Notes: generated from the sequence alone by a model not told the origin. DNA of 64,000 bases from Pseudomonas fulva NBRC 16637 = DSM 17717 (GCF_000730565.1 NZ_BBIQ01000004.1:62001-126000), one strand, 5' to 3'. Positions 17,265 to 26,551 are shown, numbered from the stretch's first letter. Program-made: numbers and translations.

Positions 17265-17328
17265 AACACGACCTTGCCGGCGGTTGCCGTTATACTGCGC
17301 ACCTGTTCGATTTTTTCCGAGTATTTCG

Positions 17329-18543
17329 ATGGGTCTTTCCGCTACCGCTTCACCTGAACCGCGCCGCCTGGGCGCACCCCTAGTCGCCTTGGGCCTACTG
17401 ATGGCTGGCGCCTGGTTCCTGGATGTCAACGCAGGCTTCAAGCAGGTGCTGCTTCTGCTGCTGGGGGCTGCGCTGGGCCTGACGTTGTATCACGCCGCCT
17501 TCGGTTTCACTTCCGCGTGGCGCGTGTTCATCAATGAGCGGCGTGGCGCCGGCTTGCGCGCACAGATGGTCATGCTGGCACTGGCCGTACTGCTGTTCTT
17601 CCCGGCGCTTGCGGCCGGCAACCTGTTCGGCAACCCCGTGACAGGGCTTGTGGCACCGGCCGGGGTGTCCGTCGTGTTCGGGGCTTTCATCTTCGGCATC
17701 GGCATGCAGCTGGGGGGCGGCTGCGCGTCGGGCACCTTGTTCACCGTTGGTGGCGGCAATGCCCGAATGCTGGTGACCCTGCTGTTCTTCAGCATCGGTT
17801 CCGTGACCGCCACGCACCACGCCGACTGGTGGTTTGCTTTGCCATCATTGCCTGCGACCTCGATCGTGCAGGCATGGGGCCTCGTGCCCGCCCTGCTGGT
17901 GAGCCTGGGCGTGTTCGGCCTGATCGCCTGGGTCACGGTGCACCTGGAAAAGCGCCGCCACGGTGGGCTTGAACAGCCTGAGCAGCATGGCCGGGCAGGT
18001 CTGCAACGCTTTGTACGGGGCCCCTGGCCGTTGGTCTGGGGTGCCGTCGCGTTGGCCGTGCTCAACTATGCCACCCTGGCGCTGGCTGGGCGGCCCTGGG
18101 GCATCACCTCGGCTTTCGCCTTGTGGGGCGCAAAGGTGCTGGACAGCCTTGGCGTTCAGGTAAGCAGCTGGGTGTTCTGGCAGGCGCCGGCCAATGCCAA
18201 GGCCTTGGCCTCGCCAGTCTGGCAGGATGTAACCACCGTCATGGACCTGGGCATCGTGCTGGGGGCGCTGCTGGCCGCAGGTCTTGCCGGGCGCTTTGCG
18301 CCGAGCCTGAAGATCCCGCTGCCGTCACTGATCGCTGCTGTCATTGGCGGCCTGTTACTGGGCTACGGTTCTCGCCTGGCCTACGGCTGCAATATTGGCG
18401 CTTATTTCAGCGGTATCGCATCGGGGAGCCTGCACGGCTGGCTATGGCTGATCGCCGCCTACATGGGCAACGTGGTCGGGGTACGGCTACGCCCTGCGTT
18501 CTTTGCAGGGGAGCGCCGCGCGACGACCTTGACCGGCTGTTAA
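17329..18543 (+). CDS. YeeE/YedE family sulfur-compound transporter, full length
   Basis: From the ATG at 17329 the protein has 404 residues and about ten to twelve hydrophobic helices in two related halves. Each half carries the family's cysteine motif: GGGCASGTLFTVGGG near residue 130 and YGCNIGAYFSGI near residue 358. In the structurally studied YeeE homologue such cysteines relay thiosulfate through the membrane, so import of thiosulfate or a similar sulfur compound is the best guess. Many pseudomonads have the halves as two small proteins (PmpA/PmpB type); here they are one chain. A divergent LysR gene probably controls it. Confidence 0.88.
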   Translation: MGLSATASPEPRRLGAPLVALGLLMAGAWFLDVNAGFKQVLLLLLGAALGLTLYHAAFGFTSAWRVFINERRGAGLRAQMVMLALAVLLFFPALAAGNLFGNPVTGLVAPAGVSVVFGAFIFGIGMQLGGGCASGTLFTVGGGNARMLVTLLFFSIGSVTATHHADWWFALPSLPATSIVQAWGLVPALLVSLGVFGLIAWVTVHLEKRRHGGLEQPEQHGRAGLQRFVRGPWPLVWGAVALAVLNYATLALAGRPWGITSAFALWGAKVLDSLGVQVSSWVFWQAPANAKALASPVWQDVTTVMDLGIVLGALLAAGLAGRFAPSLKIPLPSLIAAVIGGLLLGYGSRLAYGCNIGAYFSGIASGSLHGWLWLIAAYMGNVVGVRLRPAFFAGERRATTLTGC

Positions 18544-18553
18544 GGCAAGGGGC

Positions 18554-18579
18554 TGGCCGGGTGGTTAACGACTCGGCCA
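18554..18579 (+). terminator. Hairpin after the YeeE/YedE gene
   Basis: TGGCCGGGT (18554-18562) pairs with ACTCGGCCA (18571-18579) with one G-T wobble around an 8-nt loop, 11 bp after the stop. The T run is weak. It is a probable transcription end. Confidence 0.5.
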
Positions 18580-18608
18580 ATCAACGTTAGGTTGGGGGCT
18601 GCTGGACT

Positions 18609-18641
18609 GATAGTTAACATCAAATATAGTTCGTAACTATC
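18609..18641. repeat. AT-rich nested palindromes
   Basis: GATAGTTA (18609-18616) and TAACTATC (18634-18641) are perfect 8-bp inverted arms. Inside the interval, ATAGTT-cgt-AACTAT (18626-18640) forms a second palindrome using the same right arm. The block is much richer in A and T than its surroundings and ends 13 bp from the stop of the next, minus-strand gene. It could act as a terminator for that gene or as a protein-binding site. Confidence 0.45.
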
Positions 18642-18653
18642 TGATTTAACTAG

Positions 18654-18983
18654 CTATCTACGTGCCACAGCATGCTGTACACATTGTTCATGGTAGGTTT
18701 TGCCGATGGCAGCCGGTGAGAGCCGCGAGCGGCTGTTATAGGTTTGCTCGGTGATGCCGAAGGCTGTCATGCGCATCCACGGCTTGGCAAACTTGCGGGC
18801 CTGCAGCTTCTTGCGCGCGGTATAGAGCGTCACGCCAGACAACTTGGCTTGTTGGGCCTGGGCTGCAATCTGGGCACCCCACGTGCAGGCTTGGCGATCG
18901 TTCTGAGTCAACGATCGCGCGCTGGCGCTGAGACCTACCGTCGCCAGCAGGCAGCCCGTTGTAATTGCTAGAATGACTCGCAT
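18654..18983 (-). CDS. Small secreted protein of unknown function, 109 residues
   Basis: A signal peptide (VILAITTGCLLATVGLSASA) is followed by a basic mature part of about 86 residues with two cysteines (ACTWGAQ and EQCVQHA) that could pair. I do not recognise a domain. Its start at 18983 has a GGA element about 9 bp upstream (read on the minus strand as AGGACAGGAACATG-like spacing). It stands alone between a convergent transporter gene and a DUF998 gene that begins further upstream. It is a probable periplasmic protein; the call rests on the signal peptide and codon use. Confidence 0.7.
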   Translation of the reverse strand: MRVILAITTGCLLATVGLSASARSLTQNDRQACTWGAQIAAQAQQAKLSGVTLYTARKKLQARKFAKPWMRMTAFGITEQTYNSRSRLSPAAIGKTYHEQCVQHAVARR

Positions 18984-19057
18984 GTTCCTGTCCTAAGCGC
19001 TTGAAGGAGAAAGAAGTTTGCCTCCTCCCTCCGTAGCCAGGGGCCAGCAGTTTGCCT

Positions 19058-19708
19058 TCAGGCCAGCGCAGCCTTGGCGCCTGTGCTGGCCTGTTCACAC
19101 AGGCTGTAACCGGCGATAGCCGCTACCCACGCCACCCCCACGCCATAATTGAGCCGCTGGTAAAGCCCGAACAGTTCCCCGCTCTGCATGGCTTGGCCCA
19201 TGAATCCGACGGTGATGATTGCGCCAAGGGTACATACCAGCGAGGTGACCGCCAGGGCGCGAGAGTCCGCGACGCGAGCGCCGAGCCAGACCCACAGGCC
19301 ACTGGCGAGGGTCAAGGACAAGAACATCAACAGCCCTGACAGGTTGTGCAACTGCTGCGACGTGGAAGGCTGGTCAGGCGCGCAGCCCTGGTCGCAGGCG
19401 AACCAACCCGTGCCCAAGCTGCCAACGGCGTGCAGTAGCAACAGTACCGCACTGACCATGGCCAGCCGGGAGCCGCGCCAGCGCCGCGCAATGCCCCAGG
19501 CGAACAAGGCGAACAAGAGCGCTAGTGGGAAATTGTTCACCAGCGGGGAGAGGCCATGGGTTGGGGCGCCGACGGCGCCAAGCTGGCTCATTGCCAATTG
19601 CAGATGATCGTAGCCGGGGTAGGCCATGGCGGTCAGCGAAACGCCCAGAGCCAGCCAAAATGGAATGAGCAAGCCACAGCTCAGGAGTGATCGGTCCAGC
19701 AGTTTCAT
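19058..19708 (-). CDS. DUF998 family membrane protein
   Basis: The 216-residue protein has six hydrophobic helices and the opening motif of DUF998: a first helix, then MAYPGYDHLQLAMSQLGAVG, which matches the family's P-G-Y-x-x-x-x-x-x-S-x-L-G signature. A short loop holds two cysteines (GWFACDQGCAPDQPS), which would lie outside the membrane. Function is unknown in general; some members sit near redox genes. The gene is divergent from the GntR regulator. A 74-bp gap leads to the small secreted protein gene, so the two could be co-transcribed. Confidence 0.85.
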   Translation of the reverse strand: MKLLDRSLLSCGLLIPFWLALGVSLTAMAYPGYDHLQLAMSQLGAVGAPTHGLSPLVNNFPLALLFALFAWGIARRWRGSRLAMVSAVLLLLHAVGSLGTGWFACDQGCAPDQPSTSQQLHNLSGLLMFLSLTLASGLWVWLGARVADSRALAVTSLVCTLGAIITVGFMGQAMQSGELFGLYQRLNYGVGVAWVAAIAGYSLCEQASTGAKAALA

Positions 19709-19793
19709 GCAGACATCCTTCCATGGAAAGCCCGGACCTTAACAAACGGTGTCGTGATAGCACCAGCACCAATAACGTGGCAGCCGTATGTGA

Positions 19794-19801
19794 TCGTACA
19801 A
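19794..19801. promoter_or_regulatory. TCGTACAA half-site before the GntR gene
   Basis: The 12-mer at 19791-19802 (TGATCGTACAAC) differs at one base from 26321-26332, which is part of the inverted repeat before the galactarate operon. Only one half-site is clear here, 46 bp before the GntR start. It suggests weak autoregulation by the same protein. Confidence 0.45.
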
Positions 19802-19846
19802 CTGCCTGCTATCATGGCGGCTGTCTTTCAAGGTGAAGCACAGGGC

Positions 19847-20596
19847 ATGTCAGATCTACAACCACCGGCTCGGGCCAGGCGCAAGCCGCGCAGCCTGGCC
19901 CAGGAACTGGTCACGGTGCTGACCGAACGCATTCGCAGTGGTCAACTCAAGCGCGGTGACAAGCTGCCGACCGAATCGCAGATCATGGCCGAGGAAGGGG
20001 TCAGCCGCACGGTCGTGCGAGAGGCGATCTCGCGCTTGCAAGCCGCCGGGCAGGTGGAAACCCGTCATGGTATCGGTACCTTCGTGCTGGACGCTCCACC
20101 GGTTGGGGGGCTGCGCATCGACCCGGCCACGGTGGTGACGCTGCGCGAAGTACTCGCGGTACTGGAGCTGCGCATCGCCCTTGAGATCGAGTCGGCCAGC
20201 CTTGCCGCGCAGCGACGCAGCGATGAAGAGCTGGCTGGGATGCGCGCGGCCCTCGATGAGCTCAATGAAGGGGCAGCTCATGCTACCGATGCAGTGTCCG
20301 CGGACTTTCAATTCCACCTGCGCATCGCCCAGGCCAGCGGTAATCACTATTTCGCCGACATCATCAACCACCTGGGCACCAGCATCATCCCTCGAACCCG
20401 CCTCAATTCTGCCCGCTTGGCCCACGACGACCAGCCCCATTACATGAGCAGGCTGATGCATGAGCACGAAGCGATCTATGAGGCCATTGCACGTCAGGAC
20501 AGCGAAGGGGCGAAAATGGCCATGCGCATGCACCTGAGCAACAGCCGGGAACGGCTGCGCCAGGCGCATGAGCGGGCACAGGTGAGCGGGGCGTGA
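19847..20596 (+). CDS. GntR/FadR family regulator of galactarate catabolism
   Basis: From the ATG at 19847 the protein has 249 residues; an earlier in-frame start at 19754 would read through the likely operator. The GntR winged helix covers about residues 15-80 (GDKLPTESQIMAEEGVSRTV, then VREAISRLQAAGQVETRHG). An all-helical FCD ligand domain follows, about residues 95-235, with the metal/ligand residues in D-x-x-FH (ADFQFHLRIA) and H-x-x-I (MHEHEAIYEAI). The gene is convergent with the four-gene galactarate operon, 45 bp away, and shares a half-site with that operon's promoter. Repression relieved by galactarate or a pathway intermediate is likely, by analogy. Confidence 0.93.
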   Translation: MSDLQPPARARRKPRSLAQELVTVLTERIRSGQLKRGDKLPTESQIMAEEGVSRTVVREAISRLQAAGQVETRHGIGTFVLDAPPVGGLRIDPATVVTLREVLAVLELRIALEIESASLAAQRRSDEELAGMRAALDELNEGAAHATDAVSADFQFHLRIAQASGNHYFADIINHLGTSIIPRTRLNSARLAHDDQPHYMSRLMHEHEAIYEAIARQDSEGAKMAMRMHLSNSRERLRQAHERAQVSGA

Positions 20597-20641
20597 CACC
20601 ATCGCCCCAGCCTCCTGGTGTCCCTCATCACGGCTAATGAC

Positions 20642-22234
20642 TCAAGATTGTCCTTCGATCGCTTTATCACTCCACTGGCCATTCACCAGCCGGCGCAACC
20701 CCAGCGGGTTGCTGTCGCGCAGCGGCTCTGGCAGCAGCGCCTGCGGGTAGTTCTGATAGCACACCGGCCGTAGGAATCGGTCGATGGCCAACGTGCCGAC
20801 AGACGTGCCCCGAGCGTCCGAGGTGGCGGGGTACGGGCCGCCGTGGACCATGGCATCGCATACCTCCACCCCGGTGGGGTAGCCGTTCACCAGGATGCGG
20901 CCGACCTTTTCCTCCAGCAGCGGTACCAACCAGGCGAACGCAGCAAAGTCTTCAGGCTCGCCGATCAGCGTCGCGGTCAGCTGGCCTCTCAGGCCCTGCA
21001 GGGCGCTGCGCAGTTGTACCTCGTCGCGCGCTTGCACCGCTACCGTCGTCGGGCCGAAGACTTCTTCCTGCAAAAGCGGGTCAGACTCCACCAGCAGGCG
21101 GGCCTCGGCCTCGAACAGCTGTGCACGTGCCTGCGGGCCTGTCTGCGGCTGGCCGGCCAGGTGCACGATACCGTCATGGGCGTGAAGATGATCCAGCCCA
21201 CTGGCGTAGCTTCGCAGGCCACCTGCATTGAGCATGGTCTGGCCAGCCTGTTGATCAAGATGGCTGCCCAAGTTCTTGAGCAGTTGGGTGTAAGCGGGCG
21301 ATTGCAGCCCTATCACCAACCCCGGATTGGTGCAGAACTGTCCAGCCCCCAGGCATACGGAGCCTGCCAGTTCACGCGCAATCGCTTCGCCGCGCTTGGC
21401 CAGCGCCCCAGGCAGGACGATCACCGGGTTGATGCTCGACATTTCGGCAAACACCGGGATCGGCTGGGGGCGCTCGGCGGCCATGCGGCACAGGGCATCG
21501 CCACCTTTGAGCGAGCCGGTGAAGCCCACCGCCTGGATGGCCGGATGCTTGACCAATGGCTCACCCACGCCTGCCCCGAACACCATGTTGAACACGCCTT
21601 TGGGCATGCCGGTACGGGCGGCCGCGCGTTCGATGGCACAACCGACCAGGTCGGCGGTAGCCATGTGGCCGCTGTGCGCTTTGAATACCACCGGGCAACC
21701 GGCAGCCAGTGCAGCGGCGGTGTCACCACCGGCGGTAGAGAAGGCCAGGGGGAAGTTGCTCGCGCCGAACACCGCTACAGGTCCAACGCCGATGCGCATC
21801 TGCCGCAGGTCCACGCGCGGCAGCGGCTGACGGTCTGGCTGCGCCAGGTCGATACGCGCACCCAGATAGTCGCCTCGGCGCAGCACCTGTGCAAACAGGC
21901 GCATCTGACCGCTGGTCCTGCCGCGCTCACCCTGGATCCTGGCTGCTGGTAATGCGGTTTCACGGCAGACGATCGCCACGAAGTCATCGTCGAGCGCATC
22001 GAGCTCTGCGGCAATGGCCTCCAGAAATTCGGCGCGCCGTGCCGGTGCCAACTGACGAAACGCTGCGAAAGCGGCCTGTGCGGCTTCGGCCGCCTCGTCC
22101 ACTTCGCCCTCGGTGGCTTGTACGAAGCCATAGGGCAGGGGCTCACCGGTAGTGGCATCCAAGCTTTGCAGGCGCTGTGTGCCGGCGGCGCTGCGCTGGC
22201 CGGCGATGAAGTTGTGGCCAAGAATCTCTGGCAT
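20642..22234 (-). CDS. 2,5-dioxovalerate (alpha-ketoglutarate semialdehyde) dehydrogenase
   Basis: The 530-residue aldehyde dehydrogenase oxidises 2,5-dioxovalerate to 2-oxoglutarate with NAD(P)+, the last step of galactarate breakdown. The catalytic cysteine is in GAGQFCTNPGL near residue 300, and the general-base glutamate is in PVFAEMSSINP near residue 265. FGASNFPLAFSTAGGDTAAAL is the coenzyme and substrate segment typical of this branch. The ATG has a GAGGAG ribosome site. It is the last gene of the operon, with a 23-bp gap after the dehydratase gene, and its end faces the GntR gene. Confidence 0.93.
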   Translation of the reverse strand: MPEILGHNFIAGQRSAAGTQRLQSLDATTGEPLPYGFVQATEGEVDEAAEAAQAAFAAFRQLAPARRAEFLEAIAAELDALDDDFVAIVCRETALPAARIQGERGRTSGQMRLFAQVLRRGDYLGARIDLAQPDRQPLPRVDLRQMRIGVGPVAVFGASNFPLAFSTAGGDTAAALAAGCPVVFKAHSGHMATADLVGCAIERAAARTGMPKGVFNMVFGAGVGEPLVKHPAIQAVGFTGSLKGGDALCRMAAERPQPIPVFAEMSSINPVIVLPGALAKRGEAIARELAGSVCLGAGQFCTNPGLVIGLQSPAYTQLLKNLGSHLDQQAGQTMLNAGGLRSYASGLDHLHAHDGIVHLAGQPQTGPQARAQLFEAEARLLVESDPLLQEEVFGPTTVAVQARDEVQLRSALQGLRGQLTATLIGEPEDFAAFAWLVPLLEEKVGRILVNGYPTGVEVCDAMVHGGPYPATSDARGTSVGTLAIDRFLRPVCYQNYPQALLPEPLRDSNPLGLRRLVNGQWSDKAIEGQS

Positions 22235-22257
22235 CTGGAACTCCTCAGAAAAAAGGA

Positions 22258-23811
22258 TCAGGTAATGGGTGCGGGATTGAACAGGGTGATGTCGTTGTGC
22301 AGGCGGTGTTGCTCAGCCCAGGTGTGCTTGCGCCCGCTGGCCACGTCCAGGTAGTAATGGAACAGCTCCCAGCCCAGCTCTTCGATGGTGCTGCGGCCCG
22401 TGGCGATGCGCCCGGCGTCGATGTCGATCAGGTCCGGCCAGCGCTGCGCCAGCTCGGTGCGGGTGCATACCTTCACCACCGGCGCCATTGCCAGGCCGTA
22501 TGGCGTACCTCGGCCGGTGGTGAACACATGCAGGTTCATCCCGGCGGCCAGTTGCAGGGTGCCGCAGACGAAGTCGCTGGCAGGTGTGGCACAGAAGATG
22601 AGCCCCTTGCCATTCACCCGTTCCCCCGGCCCGAGCACACCTTGAATGGCGCCGCTGCCGGACTTGACGATGGAGCCCAATGCTTTCTCGACAATGTTCG
22701 ACAAACCGCCTTTCTTGTTGCCTGGGGTGGTGTTGGCGCTGCGGTCGGCAGCGCCCTGGTGCAGGTAGCGGTCGTACCAGTCCATTTCGCGTACCAGCGC
22801 ATCGGCCACCTGCGGATCCTGTGCGCGGGAGGTGAGCATGTAGATGGCGTCGCGTACCTCGGTCACTTCCGAGAACAGCACTGTTGCACCGGCCCGCACG
22901 AGCAAGTCTGCCGCGTAGCCAAGCGCCGGGTTGGCGGTGATGCCGGAGAAGGCATCGCTGCCGCCGCACTGCATGCCCAGGATCAGCTCACTGGCCGGCA
23001 CAGTCTCACGCCTGCGCTTGTCGAGTTTTTTCAGGCGGGTTTCGGCCAGGGCCATGATCTGCTCGATCATTTCCGTGAAGCCCAGGCTTGCGTCCTGCAG
23101 ACGGTACAGCCAGGGCTCGCTGAGGTCGACCGACAGGTCGTCTTCGTGCATCACTTGGCTGGCCTGGAGCTTTTCACAGCCCAGGCTGATGACCAGCGCT
23201 TCGCCACCCAGGTTAGGGTTGCGCGCCAGGTTGCGCACGGTACGGATGGGGATATAGGCATCGCGGGCATTGATGGCCACGCCGCAGCCGTAGCTGTGAG
23301 TGAGGGCCACCACATCGTCAACATTCGGATAGCGCGGCAGCAGCTCATTGCGAATGCGCTTGACGGCATGCTCCAGCACCCCGGTGACGCATTGCACGGT
23401 GGTAGTGATACCCAGGATGTTGCGGGTGCCGACCGTACCGTCGGCATTGCGGTAGCCTTCGAAGGTATGACCCAGCAGCGGCGGTTTCGGCTGGGGAACT
23501 GCATCGCAGCGTGGCAGATCGTCCAGCTCGGGCGGGGCGGGCATGGCCAGCTGACCCTCCTGCACCCAGCTGCCTTGGCGCAGGTCCTCCAGGGCATAGC
23601 CGATCACCTGTCCATAGCGCCGTACCGCTTGGCCCTTGGCGATGGGCACGGTGGCCACCTTGTGGCTCTGGGGCACGTCTTCTACCAAGGTAAGCCCATC
23701 GGCGAACCGGGCCCCTTCGCCCAGGCCGCCGTCGTTGACCACTACCACCACATTGTCATCATCGTGAAGACGGATGTAGCGCGGCGATTCGGAATGTTCG
23801 ATCAGCTGCAT
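22258..23811 (-). CDS. garD: Galactarate dehydratase (UxaA family)
   Basis: GarD removes water from galactarate to give 5-keto-4-deoxy-D-glucarate in the cytosol. The 517-residue length is close to E. coli GarD (523). An N-terminal SAF-like part (about residues 1-90) contains [19 protein letters not shown], and the UxaA catalytic core follows, with [26 protein letters not shown] and [19 protein letters not shown]. The cysteines and histidine of these motifs bind the metal. The gene lies third in the operon, after the permease, which supports galactarate as the real substrate. There is no glucarate dehydratase in the window. Confidence 0.93.
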   Translation of the reverse strand: MQLIEHSESPRYIRLHDDDNVVVVVNDGGLGEGARFADGLTLVEDVPQSHKVATVPIAKGQAVRRYGQVIGYALEDLRQGSWVQEGQLAMPAPPELDDLPRCDAVPQPKPPLLGHTFEGYRNADGTVGTRNILGITTTVQCVTGVLEHAVKRIRNELLPRYPNVDDVVALTHSYGCGVAINARDAYIPIRTVRNLARNPNLGGEALVISLGCEKLQASQVMHEDDLSVDLSEPWLYRLQDASLGFTEMIEQIMALAETRLKKLDKRRRETVPASELILGMQCGGSDAFSGITANPALGYAADLLVRAGATVLFSEVTEVRDAIYMLTSRAQDPQVADALVREMDWYDRYLHQGAADRSANTTPGNKKGGLSNIVEKALGSIVKSGSGAIQGVLGPGERVNGKGLIFCATPASDFVCGTLQLAAGMNLHVFTTGRGTPYGLAMAPVVKVCTRTELAQRWPDLIDIDAGRIATGRSTIEELGWELFHYYLDVASGRKHTWAEQHRLHNDITLFNPAPIT

Positions 23812-23887
23812 GTTCGGGCCCTATTGTTCAGGTTCTCAGGCTTTTTTTACGTGCGTGCGCACTGGCGGGCAGTGCGCACGTGCTCAT

Positions 23888-25252
23888 TCAATGACGCGGG
23901 CTGGCAAGCTGGGCATCCGCCACAGGCGCTGGTTTGGGCTCAGGCGTCTCATCGCGCAGCTCGATGCGCTTGATCGGACCGACGATCACCAGATAGCTCA
24001 GTACTGCCACCAGCGCATTGGCGCCCACATAGACCAGCGCCCACTTGAACGAGCCGGTGGCGCTGATGATGTAGCCGATCACGATAGGGGTTGTGATCGA
24101 GGCGATGTTGCCGAAGGTATTGAACAACCCGCCGGACAGGCCTGCGATCTGCTTGGGCGAGGTGTCGGCCACCACTGCCCAGCCCAACGCACCAATGCCT
24201 TTGCCGAAGAACGCGAGGGTCATGAAGCCTACTACCATCCATTCGGCATCGACGTAGTTGCAGAACACCATGGTGGTGGACAACATCAGGCCGCACACGA
24301 TTGGCAGTTTGCGCGAGAAGGTCAGCGAATTGCCGCGGCGCAGCAACCAGTCCGAGATCACGCCGCCCAGGACCCCACCGATGAAGCCACAGATAGCCGG
24401 CAGCGAAGCGATGAACCCTGCCTTGAGGATGGTCATGCCCCGTTCCTGCACCAGGTACACCGGGAACCAGGTCAGGAAGAAGTAGGTGATGGCGTTGATG
24501 CAGTACTGGCCAAGGTACACACCCAGGAGCATGCGGCTGGTCAGCAATTGCTTGATGTAGCCCCACTTGGGCCCGTCGTTGCCGCGCTTGTGGTCCATGT
24601 CCACCAAGCCGCCGTTTTGCTCGATGTGTTCAAGCTCGGCGGGGCTGATACGCGGGTGCTGGCGTGGGTTGTAGATGGTCTTGAGCCATACCATCGAAAA
24701 GAGGATGCCCAGCACGCCCATGACCACGAACACATGCTCCCAACCGAAACTGAACACGATCCAGCCCATCAGGGGCGCGAACAGGGCGGTGGCGAAATAC
24801 TGCGCCGAGTTGAAGATCGCCGAGGCCGTGCCTCGCTCCTGGGTGGGAAACCAGGCGGCGACGATCCGGGCGTTGCCGGGGAACGACGGCGCTTCGGCAA
24901 AGCCGACCAGAAAACGCAAGGTGAACAAAGTGACGACTGCCCAGGCCACCGGCAGGCCGCCGACGAAGCCTTGCAGCAAGGTGAACAGTGACCAGGTGAA
25001 GATGCTGAATGCATAGACGTTTTTTGAGCCGAAGCGATCCAGCAACCATCCGCCGGGAATCTGTCCGGCCACATAGGCCCAGCCGAAGGCCGAGAAGATG
25101 TAGCCCAGGGTGACGGCGTCGATCCCTAGGTCTTTTTGCAGGCTCGACCCTGCGATGGCGATGGTTGCGCGGTCGGCGTAGTTGATCGTGGTCACCACGA
25201 ACAGCATGAACAGGATCAGGTAGCGCACATGCGTTTTCTTCGTCGCTTGCAT
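23888..25252 (-). CDS. MFS galactarate/glucarate:H+ symporter (GudP/GarP type)
   Basis: From the ATG at 25252 the protein has 454 residues, starting MQATKKTHVRYLILFMLFVV; the longer frame from 25321 adds non-conserved residues. Twelve transmembrane helices are visible. The anion:cation symporter signature is present: TTINYADRATIAIAG in helix 1, SAFGWAYVAGQIPGGWLLDR in helix 2 and the loop with RFGSKNVYAFS. This branch carries organic acids such as glucarate, galactarate and hexuronates with protons. Its position between the dehydratase genes makes galactarate the likely substrate. Confidence 0.92.
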   Translation of the reverse strand: MQATKKTHVRYLILFMLFVVTTINYADRATIAIAGSSLQKDLGIDAVTLGYIFSAFGWAYVAGQIPGGWLLDRFGSKNVYAFSIFTWSLFTLLQGFVGGLPVAWAVVTLFTLRFLVGFAEAPSFPGNARIVAAWFPTQERGTASAIFNSAQYFATALFAPLMGWIVFSFGWEHVFVVMGVLGILFSMVWLKTIYNPRQHPRISPAELEHIEQNGGLVDMDHKRGNDGPKWGYIKQLLTSRMLLGVYLGQYCINAITYFFLTWFPVYLVQERGMTILKAGFIASLPAICGFIGGVLGGVISDWLLRRGNSLTFSRKLPIVCGLMLSTTMVFCNYVDAEWMVVGFMTLAFFGKGIGALGWAVVADTSPKQIAGLSGGLFNTFGNIASITTPIVIGYIISATGSFKWALVYVGANALVAVLSYLVIVGPIKRIELRDETPEPKPAPVADAQLASPRH

Positions 25253-25354
25253 GCTGGTAGTACTCCCACTAGTTATTGTTGTGCGGGGTCTTCGAATTGT
25301 GCCGGAGTAGGGCGGGCCCACTCCGGGGGCGGCGCTGGCAGGCGCCGCGAGGGT

Positions 25355-26266
25355 TTACTGCAGCCCCATCTTGTCCATCAGGGCGGCAAGCATTTCATAC
25401 TCCTCGGGGTTCAGGTCGGTCAGCGGTGCACGAACCGGGCCTGCGTCATGGCCGGCAATGCGGGCACCCGCCTTGACGATGCTGACGGCGTAACCGGCCT
25501 TGCGGTTACGAATTTCCAGGTAGGGCAGGAAGAAGTCGTCGATCAACTTGGCTACGGTGGCGTGATCGTCCCGGGCAATGGCGTGGTAGAAGTCCATGGC
25601 CGTCTTGGGGATGAAGTTGAATACCGCCGATGAATACACCGGCACACCCAGCGCTTTGTACGCTGCAGCATAGACTTCGGCAGTCGGCAGCCCGCCCAGG
25701 TAACTGAAACGCTCACCCAGGCGGCGACGGATCGACACCATCAGTTCAATGTCACCCAGACCGTCCTTGTAGCCGATCAGGTTCGGGCAACGCTCGGCCA
25801 GTTGTTCGAGCAAGGTGGCATTGAGGCGACAGACGTTGCGGTTATAGACCACTACGCCGATGTTGACCGACTTGCACACGGCCTCTACATGGGCAGCGAC
25901 GCCATCCTGGCTGGCTTCGGTGAGGTAGTGCGGCAGCAACAGAAGGCCCTTGGCCCCCAGGCGCTCGGCTTGCTGCGCATACTCGATGGCCTGGCGGGTT
26001 GCACCACCTACGCCCGCCAGGATAGGTACCGACGTGGCGCATGTGTCCACCGCTGTCTTGATGACCTGGCTGTATTCGCTGGCAGCCAGGGAGAAGAACT
26101 CGCCCGTACCCCCGGCGGCGAACAGTGCACTCGCGCCGTATGGGGCCAACCATTCCAGGCGTTTGATGTAGCCAGCCTGATTGAAATCGCCCTGCGCAGT
26201 GAAGTCGGTGACAGGAAATGACAGCAAGCCGTGGGAGAGGATGGATTTCAGTTCTTGTGGGTTCAT
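25355..26266 (-). CDS. kdgD: 5-dehydro-4-deoxyglucarate dehydratase (decarboxylating)
   Basis: The enzyme turns 5-keto-4-deoxy-D-glucarate into 2,5-dioxovalerate, water and CO2. I choose the ATG at 26266 (303 residues, [20 protein letters not shown]), the usual length; an in-frame ATG four codons earlier is possible. The DapA-type barrel shows the Schiff-base lysine in IGYKDGLGD near residue 185, the tyrosine of VVYNRN near residue 145 and [13 protein letters not shown] near residue 52. It is first in the operon and lies 41 bp after a strong inverted repeat that is probably the GntR operator. Confidence 0.94.
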   Translation of the reverse strand: MNPQELKSILSHGLLSFPVTDFTAQGDFNQAGYIKRLEWLAPYGASALFAAGGTGEFFSLAASEYSQVIKTAVDTCATSVPILAGVGGATRQAIEYAQQAERLGAKGLLLLPHYLTEASQDGVAAHVEAVCKSVNIGVVVYNRNVCRLNATLLEQLAERCPNLIGYKDGLGDIELMVSIRRRLGERFSYLGGLPTAEVYAAAYKALGVPVYSSAVFNFIPKTAMDFYHAIARDDHATVAKLIDDFFLPYLEIRNRKAGYAVSIVKAGARIAGHDAGPVRAPLTDLNPEEYEMLAALMDKMGLQ

Positions 26267-26306
26267 TGTTATAGGCATCCAGACACTTGGGTGGGAGCGG
26301 TGCGGT

Positions 26307-26331
26307 TTGTATGAAGTAAGTTATCGTACAA
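26307..26331. promoter_or_regulatory. Candidate GntR operator of the galactarate operon
   Basis: TTGTATGA (26307-26314) and TCGTACAA (26324-26331) are inverted arms that match at seven of eight bases with a 9-bp spacer. The repeat lies 41 bp before the kdgD start, and its right half recurs before the GntR gene. FadR-type regulators bind comparable short GT...AC palindromes. It is the best operator candidate in this region. Confidence 0.6.
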
Positions 26332-26502
26332 CCTAACTCAAGAACAGTCCCCTCTGGATTTTTTTTCGGTCTAGGTGATGAGGGATTGCATTAATGGCGC
26401 GCTATGGATGGATGGTGGAGCGCAGAAAGCGGCCTTAGACAGTTGTGTCTGCTGTCGGGTCATCATATCTCTGGGATGGGTAGTCGCTTTACAAACGAAT
26501 GA

Positions 26503-26519
26503 GGCGGCCTTGCGCCGCC
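26503..26519 (-). terminator. Intrinsic terminator of the class I amidotransferase gene
   Basis: Read on the minus strand, GGCGGC and GCCGCC pair around a 5-nt loop, followed by TCATTCGTTTGT, which is moderately T-rich. The hairpin starts 33 bp after the stop codon of the hydrolase gene. Confidence 0.65.
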
Positions 26520-26551
26520 CCATGCTTAATTACTCGCCTGTGTGCGGGTGA

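Noticed and set aside
17274..17296. TTGCCG with TATACT as a promoter for the YeeE/YedE gene
   Set aside because: The spacing is only 11 bp, so the two cannot form a sigma-70 promoter; only the -10-like hexamer is kept as a possibility.
22297..23973. A 558-residue open frame antisense to galactarate dehydratase
   Set aside because: Low-complexity, histidine- and glutamine-rich translation typical of an antisense shadow; the dehydratase on the other strand has full motifs.
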